From Chlorokybus atmophyticus (taxonomy: Eukaryota > Streptophyta > Chlorokybophyceae > Chlorokybales > Chlorokybaceae): a stretch of DNA of 64,000 bases. The notes below the pieces were generated by a model. It was not told the DNA's origin. It saw only the letters and a program-made list of their open reading frames with translations, and did not search any database. A program made the position numbers and the translations under genes. The stretch is taken from positions 49,126-113,125 of the forward strand of contig RHPI01000003.1 of the NCBI GenBank assembly GCA_009103225.1, written 5' to 3'. Below, in pieces: positions 34,501 through 47,900 of the stretch (positions within the stretch are counted from its first letter, which is position 1; the number at the start of each line of letters is the position of its first letter).

Positions 34501-34671
34501 CCAGGCTTACTGCAGCCAGCCGACAGGGTCCTTCATGTAGGGCACCATGACGCCCAGGATCGGCATGCCCTGGGCGATATGGACGCCATTGCGCCACTGC
34601 CGCCGCCCTCCAATTAATGCCCCCAGCAGAAGCAACGTGCTGAGTGCCACAGCCGCCCACGCCCACTCCAT
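31586..34671 (-). CDS. Cytochrome P450 monooxygenase-family protein, atypical I-helix
   Basis: ER-anchored heme-thiolate enzyme of 506 residues. Eight exons, downward: 34671-34511, 34041-33903, 33744-33493, 33247-32953, 32781-32627, 32532-32371, 32141-31960, 31760-31586. The N-terminal anchor is MEWAWAAVALSTLLLLGALI, followed by GMPILGVMVPYMKDP. The K-helix ExxR is KEALR near 365-369, then a PERF-like FEPERFLPP. The heme loop FSGGRHLCPG near 448-457 gives the Cys ligand. In the I-helix (near 300-311) the usual AGx(D/E)T(T/S) is replaced by LAAILGSFNNPA, with Asn where the oxygen-activating Thr is expected, as in CYP7/CYP8-type enzymes. Exon 2 uses an unusual AAAAG acceptor. Substrate and family number cannot be assigned. 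Confidence 0.9.
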
Positions 34672-37349
34672 GACTGCTTTACAGATGCCACCACCGCCGC
34701 CGCCAATGCCACGGCAAACACTGCCAGCGACATGCAGGCGAAACTGGCGCCGCGTCAAGTCGTGACAACAACAGTCATGATAGCGGTCATCATGACCGAC
34801 TCACAGTGAGCGACATTCCGTGCAACATGCAAGCAAGTGTGTCAGTACGGGCTGGTGTCGACTACCTGTTCACAATGACAATTGCAACCCATCTATGCAA
34901 CTTGGACAGATATGCTCACCCTTGTCATAGAGTGTCAACACATGGTCATTTTTATTAAATTCATGTTTGCGGTTATGTGCATGTATTTTCGTCTAGTATA
35001 TCGTATGATATATATTTAATTTACGCAATTCATTAAAGTCACGTGGTTTCACGATCAATTGTTTCAAACTGTCTCTTGTATAAAATCTCGATTTTTTATA
35101 ATGCATTATTTCGAGTAATAAGTTGCTAACTGTTGTTAACAATTATGCTAACCATTAATACAATGTTAGGTCGTATACATGTATAATTGCTCACACACAT
35201 ATATACATCGCACGGCACACTATTCACTCTCCGCCCCTGCTGCTGCTGCTGCAGCCTTGCTTGCCTGCTTGCTTGCTATACTAGAGCGGGAGGACATGGG
35301 TCTATCCTTTCGCGTTGTTGCTACAGTGGCAGGTCGGCTACTTGCCCATGAAATCTGCTGTGCTTGCTGCCTGCTGCCCGCTTCTTCGCCCCATTTCATG
35401 CATATGATTAGTGCACATAGGCAATGCTCCTGCCCCTATTGTAATCATTGCAACAAAGGCATGACGCCTAGCTGCATGTGGCTGTGCTTGTGTGCGTTTC
35501 GGATGTTTTGCATTTGTATCATTGGAATGCCCATACATGCAGATGACAACGCCATCATTGAAATGATGAGGTAACGGTGGGCGATGTGGGCGAAGGAGGA
35601 GGGTAAGTTCATTGGGTCTGCTGCTAACATCCCTACAAGCATGGGCTTTTTGATGATCTTGATGCAAATGTGCACACGCGCAAGCAAACACAAGCACAAA
35701 CACATACACGCACACAAGGCAGCTAGCCGATAGCAGATAGGCGAGAGGAAACTAATAAAGCATTGGCAAGGGCTTGCTAAGCCGTGTGCTCGTAGCTAAG
35801 TGCATGAGCGGGTTGAGGGCGAAGGGGCGGGGCAACAAGCGGCGAGGCAGAAAACAGCAACAGGTCTGAACAATCAAGTACTGAAAGTTAGGCGCGGGGA
35901 CTTGTGGAGGGCGCAAGCAAAGGCAGCGGAGGCAGCAGCAGTCGGCAGGCATGAGGCGAAATGCCAGGTGGTGTAGATGCTGTGCATGGTTGTGTGTGAA
36001 TGATGGCATAGGCGTGGCGGCAGCAGGCTGTGTAGCGGGCATTTCCCCTCTATGGTAAGACCCGTAGTACTACGGGCTGTCGCTATTAGTGCGCAACTGC
36101 GGTCACATGCAATTGCAGTCGCGGCTACGCCACACCCACCCAAATGCACAAGCAATAGCTCTTAGCGATTAGTAGTTAGGAGTTGGCCAAGAATATCACC
36201 CAGTCAATCAGTCTATGAAGCCGCCACCAATAGCTATCACATGTTAGTGGTCAGGACTGAACAAAGCAGCAGCACAATACAGTCATTCACAGCACGAGCA
36301 AGCAAGCATCGGGCCGCAAAGCAACAGCCGTGATAAAGGTGGTTACTCCTTCTCCTTCCCTTGCTCCCTACCTTCCCATACTGCTCCCGCCAGCTTGCAA
36401 TCTTGCTGTGCTAGCGTTGTGGTCTAGCATGGTTTGTCGATAGCGCTGTTCTTGACCCCCTCATAAATGTTAATGCTATGTTTATGTGCAATGTGTGCAT
36501 GCATGTTTGTTGTCACACTTCTACTCGCATCTTTTTGCTTTACATACATGCAGAACATGTCGTGACATAATAAAGTGCTATATTGTAATGCATAAACAAA
36601 TTACAAAAGTGTACAAAGTATCTTGAATGTATATTGTAACAAAGTAAATTTGCATATCATTGGCACTTGTAGTGGGTTGAGTGATCAATGCTTGTGATCA
36701 TCATTACTTGAACATACTACATTGCTCAACATGAGCTAAAATGTCTACAACTTAATAGAAGGGTTTAGCCGATTGCTTGCGATCATATCAAGAATTGCCA
36801 GCAATTATCTACATCACATAATTCAGCACATTGTCAAAACTTGCAGCGCACTTCGCAGAGGCACGGCCTCACTTGTCTGCGACCTCATCAAAGGTAATTG
36901 ATAACAATTGGTTGTCATCAATTATTTGACATTACATCGTTTTAACCACCTTGACGATCTGCAGCGACCTTGTTTGAGGCTACTACACAATGTATACGAG
37001 TTCATGGCATGTGGTGGTAATGCTTACGTCGCATCTGCAACTATTGCAGCATGTACATCATCAACCTACGGTAGAGACCTTGTTAAGGGCTGTGGGTCAC
37101 AGCCTGTGACCTGGCTTGCTCGTGACACATTCATGTATTTCGTGACCATGACATGAATGTGATAGGTGTATGATGTTGTGGCCATGAACTCTATTGTACC
37201 CATGATGGTAGTACAACCGCATCACGGAGTCATCGTAAAGTACATACCAGACTTGTCTGTGAAGTCAACAGCGCAGATTGTAACATTTCAATCAAACATA
37301 GTAGAACACGCACCAGCAGGAGACAATCACTTGTGCGGTCTAACAAACA
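34672..37349. other. Intergenic DNA between the P450 start and the zinc-finger gene end
   Basis: 2.7 kb with no supported gene. It has a short GCT repeat near 35236-35254, AT-rich DNA at 34900-35200 and 36450-36900, and scattered GCATGC-rich stretches. The upstream end should hold the P450 promoter. ORFs here lack codon structure or splice context. Confidence 0.5.
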
Positions 37350-40032
37350 TTATAGCCGTAAAGTTCCACCCGCAAACGCCTGCAACCGCCGTTCAATGGC
37401 AGCGTCCATATTAATTGCCTGCACAGCCATCCCAAAGCATGTCAGCTCTGCAATGCACTTGGAGCAGCAACAACATCACACAATACCGCCACCACCATAC
37501 CTTGTTAACTTCGTCTTCAACTGCGTACTTAGACAGCATAGCACGGCGTTCCTCCTGTACAGTTCATGCAGTACATGACAAGCCTGACAGGCTAGCTTTG
37601 AGCCAAACACCACATGCAAGATGCCCAGCAGCTACCTTGTTGTTGTGCCCTTACCAGTGGCTGCTCAAGCCAGCACGTGTCCATGCAAGTAAAGTAACGG
37701 CAATGCTGGTGGCATAACATGAACGCTAGACTACTAAAGGACAGTTGCTGCGCCCTAATGTCGTGACAGCAATAATTGCTCTGCTGGTCTGTGTTACTGA
37801 TAAGTAACCTGACTGTACGTACCGGGTGGAGAAGGGACACAAGCAAGTTGGGTTAGCAATGCAGATACTCACCATAGAGTAGTCCTCATCATCCCACACG
37901 AGATAGACCTCATTGGTGCCAGGAGCAGCGGCAGGTGGCTGGGCAGTCCCTTGTTGTGGCGGTGTGGGCGTTGCTGTTGGCAGAGCTCCATCAGAGCCCA
38001 CTGCATACGTACCTGGCACTGTAGTGCCGAAAGCGCAATCAGGCCAACAAATGCTAGCATGTCAACGCGTCAGCAAATGCACCATGCCAACCTGCAGGGG
38101 AGCCTGCAACTGCAGGACTGGCTGAAGGTAGAGGAGGCGTGTGCGCTGGTGCTGAACCAGGGGTACCTGGCGTTCCTGGCGTTCCTATGGGCCTGAAGTC
38201 GGGACCTACTGGTGCCGATGGCGGCCTGCACCAAGCCAAAGCAAATTAATCGTTGAAAAATTGGATAGCAACGGCAAGTACTCTTGCAAGACTTGCATGT
38301 TGTGCATGAAACAAAAGAACCAACAAGCAAATAACTCAAAAAACCACACCTTACACCGCCGATAGGAAAGAGAGGGCGAGGTGGTTGACCGCCTGGCTGC
38401 CCTGGGATGGGGGGTGGGTAGGCAGCTTGACCATTAGGGGCGCCATATGGCGGAGCACCTGCGAGGGGAGTTACACATCAGAGGCAGGCTGCAATGCAAC
38501 GGTATTATGCAAGCACGAGTCAACAAAAGGCTGGTACAGCTGTCAAATCTGACCAGGCGTACCATAAGGAGGAGGATAAGCTGGATACGCAGGCTGATAA
38601 TGCGCCTGCCCGTATGGCTGCATTCCGTACCTGACATATCAACAAGTGAGCACATAATGCAACATTGAGTTAAAGCTTGCAAGCACATGACATGGACTGG
38701 TCAAGTGTAATGCTTGCACTAGATGTTGACATACGGGGGCATTCCGTATGGGGCCGGCGCGAATGGCACTGGAGGCGGATATGATGCTGGTAGAGGGGCA
38801 GCCTGGCGAGGGGTTTGATCCAGACCTACTTTTGCCACCTTATTTGAATCGTCCTCACCACCTCCTGCATGCACATCCATTCAGACAACAACCAGCCCGT
38901 CCAAGCAAGTGTACGAGCTAACTGAATAACGTAATGGTCCTACGCGCACAGGGCTGTCAACACACCCACATAGAGAGTGTCCATCCAACTCAGCAGGCTT
39001 GTTGTTGTTGTGGTGGTGGTTGGGGTGGGGGGTGGGGGGGGGTGCTCTTGTGTGCCGCACCTCAATTATATGAAAGTGAGTGAAGCAGGCATTGCCCTTG
39101 CATGTTTACAACGTTACAGAGGTCCAGAATCAGCACATACCCAAGGGGACAACACTCGTTCTTGCACTCACAATGAGAAATCAACCAGCGCTCGTACAGT
39201 CACAAGAGCACGGCTCAATTGTACATCGACACAACAGTGAATCCTGGCTTGTGCCACGCACCTTGGCGGTCAGGTCCCGCATCCAAAACATCCTGAGGTA
39301 TCCCATTCATGCCAAAGATCTCCAGATCTGTGGAATCGCGCCCAGGCTTTGAATTGGGCACCCTGCAGCCAATCCAACGACTCCTTGAACCGCATGGTGC
39401 ACATGATGCAGCTGCGTGACTCCTATGCTGACGGGACAAATGCGGCAGAGTAACGCCATGCAAGAGCGTGCATGGTTTGACACCGTACGTTACGCATATG
39501 CTACAGGGCTCGCAATACATGAACATGTAGTACGTGAAATGCCTGCTACGATGTGACAATAATGCACCCACACTGCAAGATGGGAAGCCTCCACTGAGCA
39601 GAGAACAGAGCGAAGTTACTGTTTGCTGTTGCGACCTTGTACGTGTTGTACAGCAATGATGTAGACATGCACGTCGTATGCAGTGTTCTATACACTTCAA
39701 CTCAACAATTCTGAGTCTTTTATGTATATGGTTTGAAGCAACTGTAAGAGAACCATGGCTGTTCATCACAGCGAATCCCTCATTAAAGGAGCAAGCGCAC
39801 GAGATAACAATGCAGCCTTAAAACAGCGCACTTACCTGGTGACATTCTCCTTATGTACTTGAAGGACATGGATAACCATGCCGCTGGCGGTAGAGAGCTT
39901 CTTGTGGCAGACATGGCACTTGAAATGCTTGGCCTTTTGGTGCTGCACCAGAATCTTCTCGTCCTCAAACTCCCTCCCGCAGTAGTAGCACCAGGGCCGA
40001 AACACCTCCACCTGCTTCTTCTTTTTCCCCAT
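37350..40032 (-). CDS. SUF4/ZNF207(BuGZ)-like C2H2 zinc-finger protein
   Basis: Nuclear protein of 335 residues; relatives are Arabidopsis SUF4 (a FLC regulator) and animal BuGZ (spindle and spliceosome factor). Nine exons, downward: 40032-39836, 39362-39262, 38864-38735, 38630-38563, 38458-38350, 38225-38092, 38018-37873, 37554-37501, 37418-37350. Residues 1-66 hold the hallmark [20 protein letters not shown], then two BED/C2H2-like fingers with [10 protein letters not shown] and [12 protein letters not shown]. Exon 2 has the conserved [18 protein letters not shown]. The middle is Pro/Tyr/Gly/Gln-rich, consistent with a disordered phase-separating region. The conserved C-terminus is [23 protein letters not shown], then MDAAIERRL. 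The model is complete from ATG to TAA. Divergent from ISS1/VAS1. Confidence 0.93.
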
Positions 40033-40397
40033 GCTCTAGACCCACCTCCGCCCCAATTCGCCCTTCTCTCTGCTGAATTTGATCCTTCTTTCAAAAGGCC
40101 ACTTTCCAATAGTGGCCTCCCTCCCCTACGACACCGCCGCCGCCGCCGCCACCGCCGCCGCGCCCGCCACCCCCACCGTCGCCAGAAACCCTAACCCTAA
40201 CGCTCACTGAACACGACCAGCTGACTCACACAGTTCACTGAGCCAGACCGTTAGGTTGCCAACCTGCTGCAGCGTATCAGGTGAACCGCCATGAACCCAA
40301 GGCAACCAGTGTGCTGAATCAGTGCCATCGCTGATCCTGCACTGAATCAGAACACCTGCCTTCATTGGCTTGCTGAATTAGAAGATCCGAGCGGGAC
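40033..40397. promoter_or_regulatory. Bidirectional promoter (zinc-finger gene / aminotransferase) with telo-box
   Basis: A 365-bp spacer between divergent ATGs. It holds a CGCCGC-rich stretch and AAACCCTAACCCTAA at 40186-40200, a telo-box within two telomere-type units. No TATA box is evident for either gene. Confidence 0.55.
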
Positions 40398-43300
40398 ATG
40401 CTGCGTGCGGCGACGACGGCGACGTCGTTGTCGTCGTCGTCGTCGTTGTGGCCGTCGTCGTCCTCGTTGCCATTGCTTGGTGTGCGAGCACGTGTCAGGA
40501 TGGCGCTTGCCGAGAATGCTTCTTCCGCCGCCGCTCCCCCTGCGGCCGCGCCCCCTCCGCCCACCTTCTCCAAGCGCATTGTGGCGACGGACCCGCCATG
40601 CATCATACAGGTCTGGCCTGGCCTGGCCTGGCTGGCTCGATCACGCTGTGCATGAGATTGTTTCGTGGCAGGCCAGGGGGTTCTGCAAGGCGTAATTGTA
40701 CCAATGCAGCAGTCCCTGTTAATTTATCAGCTGTCATACCCCCAGGCAATGCATGCTTTCAATGCTTATGATGAGCTACACGACGCCATGACACTTACTA
40801 GGGTCTTTGCGATCTGCTCAGCTACCAGTTTGCGTTCATTGTTCTCAACAGCCAGCTGTGGCTGCGATGAACACAAGCGCGCCAACAGTTGTACTGCATT
40901 GCACGAGCACGACGCAACACAATGCTCCAGCATGATGACTACAGACTTATGTAGTATGCTGTGTTCAGCATTGTCAGCTGTGTTTGACATTCTAGCCTTT
41001 GCATTCACGGACGCCCATCTTGTGAATACCACTGTCATGTAGAAGCATAACAATATGTGTGTCTGTGTGTATGTGTGCGTGCAGATGCAGAGGCTCATGC
41101 GCGGTACAGAAGGAGTGATGTCGCTGGCGCAGGGCATAGTGCATTGGACGCCACCGCAGAAGGCTCTGGACGCGGCGGCTGCGGCGATATCGGACCCGCT
41201 CACCAGCAAGTACGGCGCTGATGATGGCATGCTTGACCTTCGCGCCGCGCTTGTTGAAAAGGTGTTGCTCAATTGACATACACACAGTGGTATCCAAGCT
41301 GTTGTACTTGTGTCACATTTGTGACTGCACGGGTGCGTTGTCAAACAGGTTCTGACTTGTGTGTTCCTCTTGGCCTTTGCAGCTTAAGAATGAGAATGGC
41401 ATGAAGAATCCGGCTGTCATGGTGACAGCTGGAGCTAATCAGGTACCAGGTGTGTTGGTATTGACTTGTGGTTTTGTGCTGTCCATCCTGCTGGCACTGA
41501 CAGTGTACTCTAATAAAAAGGTGTTTAGTACTCTGATCAGTTGACAGATGACCTTTGCAGCACATGCACAAGTGCACACGCATGTGCATGCATGTGTGCA
41601 TGCGAGTGCGCACGCACGCACGCACACACGTATACACACAATGTCACACCCTGTGCTGCGTTTTGTCTTGTCCAGCTGTGCCCGATGACACAAACAAACT
41701 GCGAATCCAACATGTTGTGATGGCCCAATTGGCAGTTGATTACAGTATCCCACGCACCCATGCACACACAGGCGCGCACACGCACATGCCAACACACCTG
41801 CACACCCAAACACGAGCACATACTGACAATGTGCATAATCTAACACTGCGTGATGTGGTCCGGTCAGTGCAGGCGTTCACCAACGTGGTGGTGGCGCTGT
41901 GCGATGCGTCTGACCCTGTCGTCCTCTTCGCTCCGTACTACTTCAATCATCTGATGGCGCTGCAGATGACGGGCAGCGCGGGCTCGATTGTCATCGGGCC
42001 CTCGGACCTGCAGACCAACATCGCCGACATGCGCTGGCTCCGCGAGCAGTTCGCCTCGGACAGGAAACCGAAGATGGTCGTGTTGGTCAACCCGGGTAAC
42101 CCCACAGGCGCTCTGCTCCCGCGCCACGTGCTCCAGGTTTGTGTGCTTGCATTAACTGCCAACGCCACGCCTTTGCAAACGTATCTGCGCAAAAGCACAT
42201 GAGTGTGTTGCAGTTCTGTTGTAATAAAGTTCTGCTGCGCTGCTTGTGCTTGCACGCGTGATATTGTGCGCAGGGTGAGTATTGGGCTATTGCCAACCTG
42301 TGGTGATAACACGGGCGAGCATGTTACCGTACTATTTAATACGTGGCTGTGCTATGTGCGTGTGTGTTCAACAGCGGGTTGTTGTGCTTGTTCATTATGT
42401 TGATTATCTTTGCGGCTTGTGTAACCACATAGCCAGAAACTCAACAACAGCGGAAAGCGTAGTAGAGGCTCCTGTCCTCGATTGCTCCTTGTCTGCAACG
42501 TGCTTGGCTTATTCTGTTGCTGTTATGCAGGAGGCGTCGGAGCTGTGCAAAGCCAATGGCGCGTGGCTTGTGATGGACAACACGTACGAGTACTTTTTGT
42601 ACAATGATGCGGTGCACAGCGTGATTGAGGCGGACCACGTAATCAACATGTTCAGCATGTCGAAGTCGCATGGGATGATGGGTTGGCGTGTTGGTTATAT
42701 TACCTACTCTCCAAATGTACCGGGCCTTCTTGACCAGCTGCTGAAAGCACAGGTTGGATGCTTGTGTTGCAATGGCAGAAAATCAAGCTGTTGCAGGCAC
42801 AACATCTGACTGTACTCGATACACGCAACAGGACACGATACCTGTCTGCGCACCCATCATTTCGCAAAGAGCAGCGCTCGGCGCACTGCAGGTACTTTTC
42901 AAACAGGTGTAATCAACCGTTGGTCAGTCAACATGGTGTTGGCTGTACAGTTGCATCTGTCCGTCTGCGTGCATGCGCGCGTGTTTGTGTGTGCACCGGC
43001 GTGGGTTGTGCTTACGTTCTGTTGGGCACCCTACCAGGAAGGTCCCGAGTGGGTGAAGAACCAGGTGGCCGGACTGTCAAGCAATCGCGCAGCTGTGTTG
43101 AAGGTGATCCTCATTGCATGGGGACAAACGTTACGTGGGGAACCACCACTCATGTGGCTAAATGGTGCCATGCCGTGCTGCGCGTATGCAGGCTCTGGAG
43201 CCACTGGGTGCCGGCGCAGTCTCCCCTGCAGATGGCGCCATTTACTTGTGGGCAAAGCTGCCACCACACGCTGATGATGATCAGGTAATTGATATTGTTG

Positions 43301-43580
43301 TTGATACTTGTACTTGATGCGTGTTGGGTTGATGTTGTAACGGTATTGCAACACGTAAAGATGTCAGGTGAGATGTTGTGTGCTTGGCTTGATCACACAG
43401 GCGGTCATGGCGTGGCTGGCTCAGAAACACAAGGTCTGCATCATACCGGGATCCTCGTGCGGGCGCGGGGGTTACATTCGCATCGCATTTGCCAACCTCA
43501 AACCCGCAGACTGTGTGTTGGCGGCCGAGAGGCTGAAGGCGGGTCTTGAAGACTTGGTTGCCAATGGGTTGAGATTGTGA
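40398..43580 (+). CDS. ISS1: ISS1/VAS1-like aromatic aminotransferase with N-terminal presequence
   Basis: PLP-dependent fold-type I aminotransferase. In Arabidopsis, ISS1/VAS1 moves amino groups between aromatic amino acids, methionine and indole-3-pyruvate, limiting auxin and ethylene precursors. Nine exons (40398-40610, 41085-41261, 41383-41442, 41873-42136, 42531-42752, 42832-42891, 43038-43103, 43192-43284, 43401-43580) give 444 residues. Motifs: LAQGIVHWTPPQKAL, VTAGANQAFTN, NPGNPTG near 223, DNTYEYF with PLP-contacting Asp and Tyr near 254/257, the Schiff-base Lys in FSMSKSHGMMGWRVGYI near 283, and the substrate Arg in GYIRIAF near 412. An upstream in-frame ATG adds about 35 Ser/Ala/Arg residues (MLRAATTATSLSSSSSLWP), a likely organelle presequence. 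Start at 40500 is the alternative without it. Confidence 0.93.
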
Positions 43581-44967
43581 GTAAATTGGGGTCAGGCTTT
43601 GATTATTCTTGCAGTTTGCAGTATGCACGCATGTGTAGTCATTTGGCAGTTAGAGGAACAACTTGATTGCAATAAACAGTGTTTAAATCTCCTGTGAGGC
43701 TTTGACGTGCGTAGGTTATGTACAGATCATGCACCTGAGCTTTTGCGTTGCGTTTGTGCAGATTTGCATTGTGTAGATGAGGCATGTTGCTCCAACAGTC
43801 GTCTGCTCGCAGAAGTATGGTATCACCTAGGCTGTGTGTCAACACATGGGTGAAGTTTGATGTAGACAGGTTGTATGGGTTGTTATTGCTGCATCAGTGC
43901 TGCTGCCTTTGGAGTAAATGTGCGGGTCTATGTGGGTGTCAATATATGAGGGTGCATCTCATGTCTGCGGGTATAGCCGGATTGCTGGGGTGAGAGTGTG
44001 CAATGACAGTGCACGTGTGTACACGCGTGCATATGCTTGAGCCTTAGTGTGTGTTCGTGTGTGAAAGTGGCAAGTGTGTGTACACTGTGCACTCTGCACG
44101 GTCTTATTTGCGAGTATGACTCCGTTCTTGTCGTCAAGTGTGCATCGTTTACATTGCCCTGTCATATACCAAGTGTGAATGTGTGCCACTTGCCTGCTAC
44201 CGGAAAGTCTACAGCATGACGCTGCAGTGTTGACCATGGGTCCTATGCGGTGGCCGCTCCCAGTCAACTCCTGCCTGACGGCCCCAATCTCTCTCTGGCC
44301 CCAGTCACTCTAGCCCTGGCTTTGGCTGTCACTGACAGGGCGGATGTGGCAAATGAGGGCGCTGCTTGCGTCAACATATCTATACACAATGCATCTGCCT
44401 GAGTGGCCCAGCGCACTGCCAATCATTGCACTGTTGCTGCTTCTCCATCGCTGTCCACTTGTTTGAACAGCAACCTGCCTCATGCACATCCCTGCATAAT
44501 GTTACTAAACACTTTGTGTTACAGGATGTGTCTGTTCTTTGCACACGACTGCAGTCTTGGCACCATTTCATGCCGATGCTTGTGTCATGCACGCTGTTGG
44601 CATGCACTGCTGGGCGGATAAGGAAGCTTGAAATATCTGTAAGGTATGGCATACAACGAAGCAAGTTCACCAGCTGAAAACCTGCGCGTAAATAGTACGG
44701 TGCATGCTGTTACAGGTTTGTTGCCTTCAATCAACCAACCTGATGTCATCGGTCAATAATCAAGTTGGTTCGTGTGCACAGTTGCCAGATCGCAATGCCA
44801 CAACGAGGAAAAGCAGGTGAATGCCAGTGTCTGTACGGTAAAAGATTGTCACGATATTTAATGTTGAATATGTATAACTAGAATACGCACATAAAAACGG
44901 TGGAAACAAGTTCATACTGCAATCGACAGCTACAGCTAGATTGAACGTGTTGAACACAGAATGCTCA
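43581..44967. other. Convergent 3' flanks, aminotransferase and GT29 genes
   Basis: Presumed 3' UTRs and spacer, with GT/TG-rich microsatellite-like DNA near 43980-44090. No exon series is visible. Confidence 0.5.
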
Positions 44968-47900
44968 TCAGTCATAGATACAGACGGCGCCAAGCTCCAT
45001 AGCTAGACGGTACACCCAATGGTCGAGTCCCGCAAGGTGCACAGTGCTCATCACCGAATCACGCTCAAAGTACTTCCCGGACCCTTTCGCGGTGTATCCA
45101 TACAAATCTATCCGCGAGCACATCCCCGACGCAAGCACCTGACGATGCAAAGTACATGGGCTTGATTGCCATATACGCGTGCACGCGCGCACATGCGTGC
45201 ACAGGCACGCTCTCAAACACTCACGAACGCGTGCGCGCATGGGCACACACATATGCATGCAAACACAAGCACATCGTATGCACACTCGCGTGTTGCAGAC
45301 AGCTCTTGAGCGACAAGAGTTGGCGACAGACAACAAAAGTCAGCGATGCAGCAAGCATTGGCCAGTACCTGTACGAACCACTTGAAGCCACCCGGCGGTG
45401 CTTGTATGGTGTCCAGCTTGGCTTCTTTCATGTACTTGACATAAGTCGGATAGATCAACTGCATTCAAGAAAGCCAGGCAATGCAGATGACAGAGTTGAG
45501 AGTGGATCAATACCGTACAGGCGCACATGTGTGCGGCTCTACCCCACGGCAAGGCAACACTTTGCGTGGCAACATGCAGAGTCAATTATTTTCAATAAAC
45601 CAACGCGATGCTTGCATAGCTTGTCATAGATATAGCGACAAACCAGCACCCACAGCTTTAAAGTGGTATAATACTCATGTGGTATAATTGATGTGACATA
45701 CATCCCCTTTTCACCTTGTCGGCGAGCCGTGTGGGCCAGAGCAAAGGCAAGCCCAGGTACTTCTGTTGCTGCACTTCGCTGCTCTCTACATTCTCAAAGT
45801 ACTTGCTCATGCTCTTGAACATGTAAAACTTTGTCGCGCGCTGGTTCTCTTGGCCGTACTGGACTTCATCGTTGCGCACCTGTGCCCACATGCATCATGT
45901 TAATTGACCACTTCAGCGGCAGGCACAACATTATAACAACCCACGCATATACCTTCCAGTATACGATGTCGCTCTTGATGCCAATGTCATCAGAGTACCT
46001 CGCCATCGGCGAGTTGTACCTAAACACCGTGTCGTGCGAGTCTATTTCGGGCCCTCGCTGCTGGTGCAGCATGTTGTCTCCAACCTGCATGCACACTATT
46101 CTGTCAACCATACTCGGACAAGCTGCAACTATGTGTACACCTTCGTTACAAGCACACGTGCACAAAGGCAGTTGTCATCGCTCACTGCAACAATGGCGCA
46201 GGTACCGAAGGCACCCGGTTGCAAGTCTGGGAACAGTTCCAGATAGTTCTCCGGCATGCCCTTGTTGGGAAAATAGTCTGCGGGGCTATCTAGCAGACCC
46301 ATCATGTCACCCATCATGTACCTAGTTTGCAAGTCAGAACACAACTTGTTGGGAGTGTCTTCTCAGGCACGCAAGTGTACACAACATGGGCGTATTGTAC
46401 CTTCTCACGCAGTCGCGTGTCCAGAACCCGCATTCCGTCTCGTTGCCAGCGACCCACGACGCGATCATCCTACCAAACTGCTCGCGCATTTTCAGCGAGG
46501 GGGGAGAGAAGCGCGGCTGGTGCTTGCTGCTGCTCTTCTTTTTCTTCTTGCTCAGCAAACGCCTCCCAATGTTGCTGTTGGAGTCATCTGAGTGACACAC
46601 ACAGAAGTGAGCACAGGCTGTATACCTTACACATCGGGCACACTTGCATGTGAACGCGACGCGCGTGTACGAGCACACCACTTTTTGAATCCACGCATGC
46701 ACGCACGCACACACATATGCGCCCACACGCGCGCATATGCACACGCGCACACACGCGTGCGCGCACGCACGCACGCATGCACGCCTTCTGTCCCCAGCCA
46801 CAACCCCACACTCACAGCCATGTGTGATAAAGTGCCACACCTGTGACCGCGAATGACGGTTGCGTGCTAACAGAGTGAAACCGAAGCGGTCCGGGAGCTC
46901 TCCGGCACATCTCCGGCACAATGGGCTCGGGGCAGAGCGGACAGTTGGGGACAACACGCACGGGTGGACGCACAAGCGGCCCTGCACACAACACCACAAC
47001 AGAGATGTTGATAATCACTAGCCATGGCTGGTAAACCAACCGAGTGCATGTTGGGATTACCTGCTGCGGGTCTCTGGACTTGTTGTGCGTCCGCTATGAC
47101 GACATTGAACGCCACAACTGCATCGACAACAACAATTTCATCAGCAAAGGTAAAGCAAGTGTTTTGTGAAGATTTGTTGCTGCTTTAACCCATATGCAAA
47201 GAACAAGTGGTTAGCAGGCGTACGTGGTGGTGGTGGTGATGGTGGTGGTGGTGACGGTGGTGGTGAGGGCGGTGGTGGCGATGACGGTGGTGGTGATGGT
47301 GGCGGTGGTGGTCGTGATGGTGGCGGTGGTGCCGGAGATGGTGGTGGTGATGCGGGTGGGGGTGATGACAGTGGCGGTGAGGCCTGCACTTTATCAGCGA
47401 GCTCGGAAGCTACCGTGCGCGTTGCAGTGTTTGCATCCTCTGTCGCGGCTTGCAAGTCAGCGTCGCCTAGTGCTTTGGAGGAAAGACATGAGAAGCATGG
47501 GTAAGTCAAGCAGACATGCGCGTGCGTGCAGGTAACCATTCAGACTTTTGGACACTCGGAAACTCTCTCGCGCATGTGCGAAGACACATGCACACGCGCA
47601 CACACACTTATAGTTGTGTCGTAATATCTGACATGCAGATGAACAAAGACATCAGCCCAACAGTACCTGTGAACTCCTCTAGCACTCTCCTATCCAAGGG
47701 CAAAGCCGGCAATTGCGCTCCCGCTTGCAACTGGGCTGCATTTTGCACCGGTAGAGAAGCTCTTGCTTGTGTTTGCAGTGCTGCCCTTCTTGGCGCTGCT
47801 GGCACTGTGCCTGCTTCAAGATGTGACGATCAGTTTGTTTACTACTTTTGTAATCAACACATCTGCCACGAGCCGGCAGCGTGGACTTCTTCCATCCAAC

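Noticed and set aside
41555-41840. Long ORFs over CACACGCACA repeats
   Set aside because: They lie in intron 3 of the aminotransferase gene and are microsatellite products. The real exon begins at 41873.
46584-46846. Cys/Val/Arg-rich ORFs on both strands
   Set aside because: Driven by a CACACGCACGC-type microsatellite in an intron of the GT29 gene.
47166-47535. Gly- and Val-rich plus-strand ORFs
   Set aside because: Antisense of the Ser-Pro repeats in GT29 exon 3.
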